The notes under the pieces are model-generated. The model was not told the origin of the DNA and did not search any database. It saw nothing but the letters and a program-made list of their open reading frames with translations. Positions 43,201 to 50,981 of a stretch of 51,784 nt of DNA are shown here, piece after piece. The DNA comes from an uncultured Microscilla sp. (lineage in GTDB: Bacteria > Bacteroidota > Bacteroidia > Cytophagales > Microscillaceae): positions 1-51,784 of the forward strand of contig NZ_CANLRP010000041.1 in NCBI RefSeq assembly GCF_947493425.1, written 5' to 3'. Positions within the stretch are counted from its first letter, which is position 1. Every line of letters starts with the position of its first letter. The translations under genes and the position numbers were made by a program.

Positions 43201-46200
43201 AGGTCTGATGCTCCGTCACTTATATCCTTTCTGATGCGTTTATCGAGGGTGTGTGAAGTTTTCTTTTCCAGCTTTTTATAACTCCCCTTACTAATATTCT
43301 GTCCATCATTGCTCCAGTTGAGCAAAGGGTGAATATGCAAATGAGCTTTCAGGCTATTAAACCGCTCTACAATGCTTTTATTACCCAATTTTCGTTTCCA
43401 CGAAATGCCCAAAAAAGAACTTTTCAGGTGTTTGGCAAACTGGCGCTCCAGCCCTATGTGCATTTCCTTGTCTGCTTGGGCAATCTTCAGTTCTTTATCG
43501 TTTAGCTGAAAAGCCAAGGCTACCACCTTGTGCGAGCTAAAACTTTCTTTGCCTGCATAGCGCCTCAATTCTAAATAAGTAGGCGATACATCACCACCGT
43601 ATTTTAGACTGCCCACTACCTCGTGTATCTGTTTAGGTGCAACTCGCAAAGCTATCAACACTCGCCTTACCCAATCCAATGCCCAGTCGGTGCGGTCGTT
43701 GGCTTGTTGGGCATCGGTGGCTTTGTCTATAGACTGGTCTTTGGGCAAAAAGGCATTCAAAAACTGAATTTTCCAGCGGTCGGGCAACTTCATCAGCGAT
43801 TTTACCAAGTCTTGCCGACGGTTGATTTTATACCTTTTGGCGTTGAGTGGATTCCATTTATTATCCCAGCCTCCGCCTTGGTCAGTAATGTCTGCTTGCC
43901 GGGCAATATTTACCAGTGCCGCCAACATTTCAGGTTCAAACTCTGCCCCACGGGTTTGAATAATGTGGCGGACTGTATGTACAATTTGCTTGAGATCTGA
44001 AGCTTGGTGTCCTTCTATCCGTTCTTCTTCTAAGCCTGGCAGGTAAGCCTTTCGTTCAGGATTTTTTGAGCTGTTAGGTGCAGGTGCGTGCCTACTTTCA
44101 TCGCTTGGGTGATCGTCTTGTCGGTCGTTGTTGGCGGTACCAGCCTCTACCATATAGCGCAAAAATTTTCGGTCACCTGAGTTCCAGCCCATCTTATTGG
44201 CGCGGTACTGTTGTTTTTGATTGTCAGACAAAAAGAGGGTATACCTGCCCAAAGACAAGATATTGGTCGCAAGTGCGGTGGGGTATTGAAAAACGGCGGC
44301 AACAGAGCCGCCCAGTTTGCCCCAAAAACCTTTGCCAAGCAATACTTGACCTTCGCCAATAGATTGAAGGTATTGGGTAGGGCTGGGAGGGGTAATATTT
44401 ATTTCTTCGAAATCTTTGCTTTGGTTCTTGTCTTTATATTTGCCTATTGGTTTAAATTTTACTGCTTGCCCCGAAATGTAGCGACGAATGACAGGTTGGT
44501 TGTTAAAATAAGTTTTTTCTTCTTTGGCAATGGTTTTTAGCCAGGCCTCTACCGCTTTGGCAAGGTCTTTTACTTTGCCATTGGTTTTGGGTAATGAAAA
44601 CCCAAGCCTCCCAACGTACTTGCTGGCGCCTACACTAAAGTTTTTAACAATAGCGGCCAATTGTCGGTCTTTTTGTGCCAAGAAAGCCGATGCCCCATCT
44701 CTATCCCTCAAAATATTGGCCTGCCATTCGCCCAGTTTATTTTCCAGTGCTGTTTTTTTGGCTGAGTCTTTTTCTTTGCCTATTGCCTTAGCAGTGGTTT
44801 TGATCGCAGCATAGTGTGTATTAGAAATTACAAAGTTTTTGATTCTGCGGTAGTTGTAGGTGTTTAGGCTACGTTGCATAGCTGCTCCATAAATATTCCA
44901 GAGCTTTTCCAACTCGTGCGGGTCGCATAACTCAGCCAGTCTTACTACCTCTTCTTCGTTAGACACAAACCTAGCCCAAGTACCCCGCTCCATTAGCCCC
45001 AGCGATACTGCCAAACGGGTGGCATTGGTGGCTTTCCCTCCATTGTCGAGTAGTTCAAACAAGTATTTGGCGCGTTGCCCATCTTTGCGATCGTTGCCTA
45101 CGTTGGGCGTACCATAGCGCTTGATGAGTACTTCACGCAAAGTTTTATGGTTAGTGTTATCGGGCACATTTACAAAAGCGGTTTCTACTTTGTGTATGTC
45201 AGGGCGCGACATGAGCCTGATTGCTTGAACAAAACCAATTTGGTCTTTGGAAAAATTCACCATCAGCAAATTATATAGTTGATGAGCGGCCGCATTGATC
45301 GACATACTTTTTTCCAGTAAAGTAGCTTTTAATGAGCTTTGTCCACCTGGTTTCTTTTCAGGATTTTTTTGGCTTAATCCCCTAAACTCCCGTCCTCTGT
45401 AAGGAGCGTATACATTATAGAGTGTTTGGTCAGAATCACTATTAGCTTCAGCTTTGTCGCCAATATGTATTTGCCCTTTAGAAACCCTCAAGGCTTGTGC
45501 TTCGGCCACCAGTGCGGCTATAGTTCCATTCCAAGTACTTTTAAGCTTGTTTGCCTGAGTAGCGAGGCGGGCAAGACGTTGGTCTATAGCTTGGGTAACT
45601 GCCTTTTGTTTTTTTGGTGCATAGGGAGTTGTAATGTTAAATGATAAAGCCAACGATACATCTTGTACTGCCTGATATATATCCTGATTGATGTTTTCAA
45701 TGGCTGTTTTCACTTCTTTAGCTACTATCTTTAGTGTAGCGAGGATAGGGTCACTGCTATGAGTTTTAAGAATGCTTTCATCTAAAGTATGTAAGTATTG
45801 ATTAAGCCTACTGATTGCTGTGATGGCATAGTTACGGTTTTGCTCAAAAATCTTTTCTCCATCATTTATCTCCCGTGCCGAGCGTTCGTAGCCTATGTCA
45901 CCTCCGGGTAGTTGAGTTGGACTTACTTCTTCTCGACGACTTCCTGATTCAGGTGCAGGGTTGATTTTTACCTCTGGCAAAGGCAGGGTATCTTTCTTTA
46001 CCTTGGGTGGTAAATCTTTGGCAATAAGTGACTGTGCTTTTTTGAGTGGGGGAGTTGACTTTTTCTTTTTCTTCCTTCTTCTTTTCCTTTTTTTCGGGCG
46101 TTCACTATGATCTGGTAGATAATCTTCTCGACCTGTGTCAAACCTCTCTTCATTGTATAAGTCTATTTCCTCATTAATCTCATGCTGCCAGTTTTGTTTT

Positions 46201-46364
46201 TTGGCAGCTCTTCCGTGGTTTTTCTTTCGTTGTATGGGTGTTTGTTTGGCGGTTATAGGGTGTTGCTTGGCCTTGTGTTTATTGGTGCCAGCATTGTTTT
46301 TGGGCAATGTATGCTGTGTCCTGTTTTCTTGGATCGAATCAGTTTTCTGGATTGACTTGGGCAT
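40206..46364 (-). CDS. Giant leaderless putative toxin/effector with OTU-like C-terminal domain
   Basis: A 2052-residue protein without signal peptide. Residues 1-170 are low-complexity and basic with a run KKRKRRRKKKKK (91-102). Residues ~170-1480 are helical with no known domain; a stretch near AAHQLYNLLMVNFSKDQIG looks faintly annexin-like. Residues ~1485-1575 form a hydrophobic Gly/Ala-rich segment. Residues ~1876-1918 are a Lys/Pro/Ala-rich linker like histone H1. The end (~1941-2052) resembles OTU/papain-like cysteine proteases: Cys1953 (GNNNNCLVFSIA) and His2045 (GNNHFQLLS). No HExxH metalloprotease or sorting signal is seen. The layout (trafficking N-part, hydrophobic middle, enzymatic end) is that of polymorphic toxins or contractile-injection cargo. 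The next gene (39297-40169) may be its partner. Confidence 0.75.
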   Translation of the reverse strand: MPKSIQKTDSIQENRTQHTLPKNNAGTNKHKAKQHPITAKQTPIQRKKNHGRAAKKQNWQHEINEEIDLYNEERFDTGREDYLPDHSERPKKRKRRRKKKKKSTPPLKKAQSLIAKDLPPKVKKDTLPLPEVKINPAPESGSRREEVSPTQLPGGDIGYERSAREINDGEKIFEQNRNYAITAISRLNQYLHTLDESILKTHSSDPILATLKIVAKEVKTAIENINQDIYQAVQDVSLALSFNITTPYAPKKQKAVTQAIDQRLARLATQANKLKSTWNGTIAALVAEAQALRVSKGQIHIGDKAEANSDSDQTLYNVYAPYRGREFRGLSQKNPEKKPGGQSSLKATLLEKSMSINAAAHQLYNLLMVNFSKDQIGFVQAIRLMSRPDIHKVETAFVNVPDNTNHKTLREVLIKRYGTPNVGNDRKDGQRAKYLFELLDNGGKATNATRLAVSLGLMERGTWARFVSNEEEVVRLAELCDPHELEKLWNIYGAAMQRSLNTYNYRRIKNFVISNTHYAAIKTTAKAIGKEKDSAKKTALENKLGEWQANILRDRDGASAFLAQKDRQLAAIVKNFSVGASKYVGRLGFSLPKTNGKVKDLAKAVEAWLKTIAKEEKTYFNNQPVIRRYISGQAVKFKPIGKYKDKNQSKDFEEINITPPSPTQYLQSIGEGQVLLGKGFWGKLGGSVAAVFQYPTALATNILSLGRYTLFLSDNQKQQYRANKMGWNSGDRKFLRYMVEAGTANNDRQDDHPSDESRHAPAPNSSKNPERKAYLPGLEEERIEGHQASDLKQIVHTVRHIIQTRGAEFEPEMLAALVNIARQADITDQGGGWDNKWNPLNAKRYKINRRQDLVKSLMKLPDRWKIQFLNAFLPKDQSIDKATDAQQANDRTDWALDWVRRVLIALRVAPKQIHEVVGSLKYGGDVSPTYLELRRYAGKESFSSHKVVALAFQLNDKELKIAQADKEMHIGLERQFAKHLKSSFLGISWKRKLGNKSIVERFNSLKAHLHIHPLLNWSNDGQNISKGSYKKLEKKTSHTLDKRIRKDISDGASDLNREENRLPDSDYKRYHLDYVESKDVNDDIGKAQTERRDQQSDLDNLGGVKELSYKAYRAKVKTYAARFAQIIKNTNDYNKALQAALDIWQKGDEFVMSRAHFNANLTKWRNPNFRKDEHSYPTYARSLQQRKNIFFVEVYSSLLHSDFKAYRKFEKLTKFNYRRESSSRNVNTVTSMYGHDFDLINEILKSNYRWFRPASGRDKSGASAAFANLNGRVLLEEWTNVKAHSDKIDRRTKLKEDIKAEKRQKKPNENRINTLEQAYNELNITIRNECVPMPRQDRLNQLKNAFPNDGAYLDMVRNLLLHLSNSAEFDKSFFDALKEKGYQSGDMVTLTEVYKYLASQEKEKFLTGGSMTTQWKALTVKSTERKEGAARLVSAMRELDSARDEGKVHSTIGENKGFFYDTYFDDVEERQEGYEKQAAKYRKNIGKMLWMLSTAAFVPFGAGLGIGSALAAKLVVSAFFIGQGMAITLLNSALDPYKHSIGGAFGETAWAGVKGALLSGMLMGGFELKAIFENMSWLGSESIDALESANVDNDASFFDRFTGNPEKRMELLGKKAGEYGMRKVYKEIGKEIIRGIDKGVREGPQAGLVNFKDVFNRAFIVEMFSKVMLKISLTDGATGVAPALDELFGAPDKPKEKYTNQDFADDFRGGELRRNVRRKLYEQLGFKHYTGMLEYAISNQNPAFRPFIVKYDVSRKMPTAQESVDYLKHKEEAEEALLNLEMKVNKAQNQLRKKKEEDVEDYTPDFTFLNRLISNLEQNAPKKLEALKNAINTTCAPQIDYIINILSGYQNEDTTTGVKKINLTDENGQEQTLLHRPTGLPGKQPKKKGTKSNQSVPKPKKAPSKKKTATKKKKAAKTLSWFETNSIVTNDTPSEHLPSRFRVTNVSGNNNNCLVFSIAAGIGKTLTKQEALQIRQTIGVHHQGFLENNFNIVDKICTALGQSIEIRWWRQSSANTVTPAGINFTYGTGPNSGRVVNVVEVGNNHFQLLSEI

Positions 46365-46637
46365 CGGATATTTAATAAATAAGTGTAATAATAGGGTGTT
46401 CTTTTATAAAACACCTCCCTCGGTTAGTGATAATTCCCTGCCGCCAAAATTGTGCATCTTTCCTCTTTTTCTTAGGACTATTTTTTTTTATGATGATCAT
46501 ATAACATCATATTATAAGTAATAGAATAGCTTGTTTTTTGTAAAGTACTTATAAACAGTCACTTAAATTGAGGGGAGATTTCAAAAAGGAAGATTTTTGC
46601 ACTCAAAACTTGTGTAATTCGTTATAGAAATATATAT

Positions 46638-46653
46638 TTAGATAATTATCTAA
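46638..46653. promoter_or_regulatory. Palindromic operator for the SdpR-like repressor
   Basis: TTAGATAATTATCTAA is a perfect 16-bp palindrome, 25 bp upstream of the ATG at 46678. The symmetric AT-rich site is what dimeric ArsR-family repressors bind, so it is a likely self-control site for the operon. It lies in the 313-bp divergent gap shared with the giant gene, so it could touch both. Confidence 0.6.
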
Positions 46654-46677
46654 CTATTGAATTAAAATGAATAATAC

Positions 46678-46968
46678 ATGAAAAAAATTTTCAAGGCGTT
46701 GGATGATCCTACTCGGCGTAAAATTCTGGATTTGCTCAAAGACAGTGACCTGACAGCAGGGGAAGTTGCAGACCATTTTGATATGCGCAAGCCTAGCGTA
46801 TCGTATCATCTTGACTTGCTCAAGCAGGCAGAGTTGGTGGTGTCGGTCAAAAAAGGGCAATATGTATATTATTCGTTGAGTACTTCAGTGCTTGAAGATA
46901 TAGTGACCTGGCTAATGGGGCTCAAAGACAGTGAGGCTCCTTCGAGCGACCAGGCAATGAGTGATTAA
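46678..46968 (+). CDS. sdpR: SdpR-like ArsR-family autorepressor
   Basis: A 96-residue winged-helix protein: ALDDPTRRKILDLLK, then LTAGEVADHFDMRKPSVSYHLDLLKQAELVVSVKKGQYVYYSLS. There are no metal-binding Cys pairs of the ArsR or SmtB type, so it is probably not a metal sensor. Together with the SdpI-like gene just downstream it resembles the sdpRI pair of Bacillus subtilis, where SdpR represses its own operon and SdpI relieves it upon binding a toxin peptide. That parallel is inference. Confidence 0.8.
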   Translation: MKKIFKALDDPTRRKILDLLKDSDLTAGEVADHFDMRKPSVSYHLDLLKQAELVVSVKKGQYVYYSLSTSVLEDIVTWLMGLKDSEAPSSDQAMSD

Positions 46969-46993
46969 TTTTGAAACTTTAATATTAAAAAAT

Positions 46994-47650
46994 ATGATGG
47001 ACAGTAAACAACATACCTTGATTTGGTGGGTTTGGGGTGGGCTCACCATTGCTTTACCAGCAGCAATTGCGGCGTTACTTTGGAGCAAGCTCCCGGCAGA
47101 GATTCCAATACATTGGAATATTCACGGCAAACCTGACTCTTATGCGGCTAAAGAGGTAAGCATTGCCCTGTTTATGGGCATCAATATTGTGTCGTATGGC
47201 TTGCTTTTTTTGTTGCCTAAAATTGATCCTAAGAAAAATTTTGAGCAATTTAAAACCGCTTTTCGTTGGGTGATCTTCTCAAGTACTACGCTCATAGCGG
47301 CCATTACCAGCCTTATCATTATCCATTCGGCAGGTGTTCAGTTTCACCTGTTCAAAGCCATTCTCACCCTTATTTTGTTGTTATTTTTAGTCTTGGGCAA
47401 CTTTATGGGTAAACTTCGCCCCAACTATTTTGTGGGCATTCGTACCCCTTGGACTATAGAAAACGAGGATGTTTGGGTAAAAACCCACCGTTTGGGTGGA
47501 CAGGTGTGGGTGGTTACAGCACTTATATCTTTGGTTATGCTCTATGGTGTACAATCGCCAATGTGGGTTTTTATGACAGGCATTTTAATCATGGTATTGG
47601 TACCAACCGTGTACTCTTATATTTTACACAAACAACTCAAAGAACACTAG
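46994..47650 (+). CDS. sdpI: SdpI family membrane protein
   Basis: A 218-residue protein (ATG 46994, 25 bp after the previous stop; a GTG at 46961 would overlap it). It has six hydrophobic segments, a DUF1648-type N-terminal part (LPAEIPIHWNIHGKPDSYAAKE) and the SdpI C-terminal motif (RPNYFVGIRTPWTIENEDVWVKTHRLGGQ). In B. subtilis, SdpI gives immunity to the SdpC toxin and signals to SdpR. No sdpC-like gene is present, so here it may sense another envelope signal. Confidence 0.85.
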   Translation: MMDSKQHTLIWWVWGGLTIALPAAIAALLWSKLPAEIPIHWNIHGKPDSYAAKEVSIALFMGINIVSYGLLFLLPKIDPKKNFEQFKTAFRWVIFSSTTLIAAITSLIIIHSAGVQFHLFKAILTLILLLFLVLGNFMGKLRPNYFVGIRTPWTIENEDVWVKTHRLGGQVWVVTALISLVMLYGVQSPMWVFMTGILIMVLVPTVYSYILHKQLKEH

Positions 47651-47713
47651 TGTACACCATAACCTCCACCTATTATTAACTAAGTTGCAGTATAACTCTT
47701 GATTAAACTACCC

Positions 47714-48823
47714 ATGAAAAAATTGAATCATTTGCATACATTATTATTCATTGCTTGCTTCATGGCTACCTTAACAATTGGCCAGGCAATGGCACAAAAC
47801 AAAGCTCATATTGAGGAAGAAGTCATTTTTAAGAATGGTGAAGTTACCCTAAGTGGTACCCTTACTTTGCCCAAAGCCAAGGGTAGACATCCCGCAATAG
47901 TGCTTATTACGGGTAGCGGACCACAAAACCGCGATTCGGATATTTTGGGGTTTAAAATATTTAAACAAATCGCCGATGATCTTACTGCCAAAGGCATCGC
48001 TGTGCTAAGGTACGACGATCGAGGTGTGGGCAAGTCTACAGGAAAACTTATGCAGTCAACCACCGAAGATTTTGCCGAAGATGTGGTAGCAGCCATTCAA
48101 TTGTTAGAAAAAAGAAAAGACATCAACCCCCAACAAATAGGTGTATTGGGGCACAGCGAAGGGGGCATTGTGTCGCATTTGGTCTATGCCAAGCATCCTG
48201 GCCTTGCTTTTATGGTATTGATGGCAGGACCTACAGTGGCAGGCAGAGAAGTGATTTTAGAACAATCGGATGCTATGCTAAAAGCTGCGGGTAAGTCAGA
48301 CGAGGAGTGCAAAGCGCAAAGAAAACGTTCGTTGATGATGTTTAAGGCAGTAGAAACAGGCAAAGGTTGGGAAGAAGTAACCAAAGCAAATGTGGCTTAT
48401 TTGTTAGAAGAAATAAAAAAGCTACCCAAAGAAAAAACCGCTCATATTACCAAGCCTAAAGTATATGCTGAATATGTGATTAAACAACAGCTCAAAGGAG
48501 TGCAAAACCCTTGGTATAAGTTTTTTATCGGCTATGACCCTCGCCCAAATATGGAGAAAATTACTTGTCCAGTACTTGCCATTTTTGGCGAAAAAGATTT
48601 ACAAGTGCTGACCTCACAAAACCGAAAACCTTTAGAAAAAGCCCTGAAAAAAGCAGGAAACAAAGATGTAACCGTAAAAGTGCTCAAAGACGCCAATCAC
48701 TTGTTTCAGAAAGCCAATACAGGCTCGCCTGGCGAATATGCCCAACTTCCTAAAAAATTGTTGCCTGAGTTTTTGCCCTTGGTAAGTAGTTGGGTATTGA
48801 AGCGGGTAAAAGTGGTGAAATAG
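47714..48823 (+). CDS. Secreted alpha/beta hydrolase
   Basis: A 369-residue protein (ATG 47714; an upstream TTG at 47699 is unlikely) with a signal peptide ending AMAQ. A GHSEGG nucleophile motif, an Asp in IFGEKDLQV and a His in DANHLFQ form the triad; VLRYDDRGVGKS is also typical of the family. Related to acyl-peptide or bile-salt-type hydrolases widespread in Bacteroidota; substrate unknown. Closed by the terminator at 49039-49075. Confidence 0.85.
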   Translation: MKKLNHLHTLLFIACFMATLTIGQAMAQNKAHIEEEVIFKNGEVTLSGTLTLPKAKGRHPAIVLITGSGPQNRDSDILGFKIFKQIADDLTAKGIAVLRYDDRGVGKSTGKLMQSTTEDFAEDVVAAIQLLEKRKDINPQQIGVLGHSEGGIVSHLVYAKHPGLAFMVLMAGPTVAGREVILEQSDAMLKAAGKSDEECKAQRKRSLMMFKAVETGKGWEEVTKANVAYLLEEIKKLPKEKTAHITKPKVYAEYVIKQQLKGVQNPWYKFFIGYDPRPNMEKITCPVLAIFGEKDLQVLTSQNRKPLEKALKKAGNKDVTVKVLKDANHLFQKANTGSPGEYAQLPKKLLPEFLPLVSSWVLKRVKVVK

Positions 48824-49038
48824 TCAATAGCTTTTAATTAGTAGCCCCAACAAGGTTCCCCATAAACGGGATGTCGGCATAACCTCCACTAGCGGCTAGG
48901 TCTAGGTAGAGTCATCAAGTTTGTAAAGGGTTTATTTTCAGATACTTACAACTTTGATAGTTAGAAACCGCTTCGTGTTTATAAATGTTCTTATTAATTC
49001 GAAAGCCAGTGATTTACTAAATATTCCCAAAATAAAAC

Positions 49039-49075
49039 AGCCCTGACCAAATCGTTAAGATAAGTCAGGGCTTTT
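49039..49075 (+). terminator. Intrinsic terminator
   Basis: AGCCCTGAC (49039-49047) and GTCAGGGCT (49064-49072) form a perfect 9-bp stem with a 16-base loop, followed by T. Ends the alpha/beta hydrolase gene. Confidence 0.8.
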
Positions 49076-49202
49076 CAGGATATTTTTAGAAGCTTATGCA
49101 ACAGCCGTCAACTATCGATGGAAAGCTTTTAACTACGCTTTTTGTAAACAGTTGAAAATCAACGTGATATAAAAGTGTAGTTACCCGTGGAACAGGGAGT
49201 AG

Positions 49203-49282
49203 CACCGATATTCATCGGTATCTAAGGACTTGCGACTTGTCGCACCGATATGCATCGGTATCCAAGGACTTGAAGCTTGCCC
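49203..49282. repeat. Two 40-bp direct copies of a palindromic repeat
   Basis: The block CACCGATATTCATCGGTATC (49203-49222) plus TAAGGACTTG recurs 40 bp later with few changes (49243-49272). Each has the stem ACCGAT-ATxC-ATCGGT. The same block lies inverted at 31571-31595 inside the 96-bp insert there. Between two genes that end toward each other. Confidence 0.6.
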
Positions 49283-49294
49283 CCTGTGGGGAAC

Positions 49295-50689
49295 TTACAA
49301 GTGAATCACCTCATCATAAGCAGCTGCTGTAGCTTCCATGATGGCTTCTGACATAGTAGGGTGGGGGTGTACCGCCTTCAAAATTTCATGGCCAGTAGTT
49401 TCCAGCTTACGTGCTACTACTACCTCGGCAATCATTTCGGTTACATTAGCGCCAATCATATGCGCACCCAACCACTCGCCGTATTTGGCATCATAAATCA
49501 CCTTGATAAATCCGTCTGGAGTTCCACCAGCCTTGGCTTTACCTGAGGCAGAGAATGGGAATTTACCCACTTTAAGCTCATACCCTGCTTCTTTGGCTTT
49601 TTTCTCAGTATAACCTACAGAGGCAATTTCAGGAGCACAATAAGTACAACCCGGAATATTGTCATAATCTAAAGGCTCAGGGTTGTGCCCTGCCATTTTT
49701 TCTACGCAAATAATACCTTCGGCAGAAGCTACGTGTGCTAAAGCAGGTCCCTTTACAATATCGCCAATGGCGTAAATGTTAGGAATATTGGTTTGGTAAA
49801 ACTCATCTACCACCACTTGTCCGCGGTCAGTTGCCACGCCTACATCTTCCAGACCAATACCTTCGATGTTGGTGCTTACGCCTACCGCCGATAACACTAC
49901 GTCACACTCTATTACTTCTTCGCCCTTTTTGGTTTTTACGTGTACTTTGCACTTTTTACCTTTAGTATCCACCGAGGTCACCTCAGAGTTGGTCATCACC
50001 TTCATGCCCTTTTTCTTATAAGTGCGTTCCAGTTGTTTCGACACGTCTATATCCTCATTAGGCACAATGTTAGGCATGTACTCCACAATAGTGATTTCGG
50101 TGCCAATGGTATGATAAAAATAAGCGAATTCGATGCCTATAGCACCAGAGCCTACCACCACCATCGACTTAGGCTGTTTGTCGAGCACCATTGCCTGGCG
50201 ATAACCAATGATTTTTTTGCCATCTATAGGCAAGTTAGGCAGCTCGCGGGCGCGACCACCCGTGGCAAGTATGATGTTTTTGGGTGAGTATACAGTTTTG
50301 GCATCTTTGTCATCGGTTACTTCAACCTTGGTGCCTTTCAGTACTTTTCCAAAGCCAGCAATATGATCGATTTTATTTTTTTTAAGCAAAAATTGAATTC
50401 CTTTGCTCATTCCTCCTGCTACATCACGGCTTCGTTTCACCATGCCGGTAAAATCAGTTTCAGCCTTACTTACTTTTACACCATAGTCTTCAGCGTGTGT
50501 AATGTAGTCAAACACCTGAGCACTTTTGAGCAAAGCTTTGGTAGGAATACATCCCCAGTTTAGACAAATACCCCCTAGTTCGGCTTTTTCTACTATGCCT
50601 ACTTTCATTCCTAGCTGAGAAGCACGAATAGCAGCTACATAGCCTCCCGGACCACTACCTATTACAATAAGATCATATTGTGCGGACAT
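49295..50689 (-). CDS. lpdA: Dihydrolipoyl dehydrogenase
   Basis: A 464-residue E3 component of 2-oxo acid dehydrogenase complexes and glycine cleavage. It oxidises dihydrolipoyl groups with NAD+. Landmarks: FAD motif GSGPGG at 11-16, redox disulfide C42/C47 (GGICLNWGCIPTK), an NAD motif (VVGSGAIGIEFAYFY) and the catalytic HPHPTMSE with H443 and E448. Length is that of the family. Cytoplasmic. Confidence 0.96.
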   Translation of the reverse strand: MSAQYDLIVIGSGPGGYVAAIRASQLGMKVGIVEKAELGGICLNWGCIPTKALLKSAQVFDYITHAEDYGVKVSKAETDFTGMVKRSRDVAGGMSKGIQFLLKKNKIDHIAGFGKVLKGTKVEVTDDKDAKTVYSPKNIILATGGRARELPNLPIDGKKIIGYRQAMVLDKQPKSMVVVGSGAIGIEFAYFYHTIGTEITIVEYMPNIVPNEDIDVSKQLERTYKKKGMKVMTNSEVTSVDTKGKKCKVHVKTKKGEEVIECDVVLSAVGVSTNIEGIGLEDVGVATDRGQVVVDEFYQTNIPNIYAIGDIVKGPALAHVASAEGIICVEKMAGHNPEPLDYDNIPGCTYCAPEIASVGYTEKKAKEAGYELKVGKFPFSASGKAKAGGTPDGFIKVIYDAKYGEWLGAHMIGANVTEMIAEVVVARKLETTGHEILKAVHPHPTMSEAIMEATAAAYDEVIHL

Positions 50690-50906
50690 ATTTTTATGTG
50701 TGTTTAAGATGTTGAGAAATCAATTCGAAATAGAATTTTTCATATTTACCATTCTTTGCCAAATGATTAATTTTTTGAAAAATTCCATCATGCATACAAG
50801 TCCTTACAAAGGTAGCAGAAATGAGAAAAAAAAGAAATTTAGTGAGAGTTTAGGGTAGGGGAGAGAAAACCAGCTTTTGTGTTACTTGCTGCTTATTATG
50901 CCAGAT

Positions 50907-50941
50907 AGAAAACACTCCTTAATTTTTAAGAAGTGTTTTCT
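50907..50941 (-). terminator. Hairpin past msrA
   Basis: AGAAAACACT (50907-50916) and AGTGTTTTCT (50932-50941), perfect 10-bp stem. On the minus strand the right arm is followed by ATCTGG, so a true T-run is missing. Probably the msrA terminator, with stem T residues serving. Confidence 0.6.
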
Positions 50942-50981
50942 GGGGTAAGTTGTTGAGCCTGGTTCGAGGCCAATGATTGAT

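Larger units (their letters stand above)
48824..49294. other. Gap with terminator and palindromic repeats
   Basis: No gene. It holds the terminator at 49039-49075, a nested hairpin (AACTACGCTTTT 49131-49142 with AAAAGTGTAGTT 49171-49182, one mismatch, enclosing GTTGA-AAA-TCAAC 49151-49163), and two direct copies of the ACCGAT...ATCGGT repeat (49203-49282). Confidence 0.6.

Noticed and set aside
41000-46300. Many plus-strand frames of 70-125 codons opposite the giant gene
   Set aside because: All are shadows of the 2052-codon frame, with no homology or starts of their own.
40206-46364. Reading the giant protein as a DUF4157-type eCIS core toxin
   Set aside because: No HExxH motif was found in it and no eCIS structural gene is in the window, so only the general toxin-like layout is claimed.
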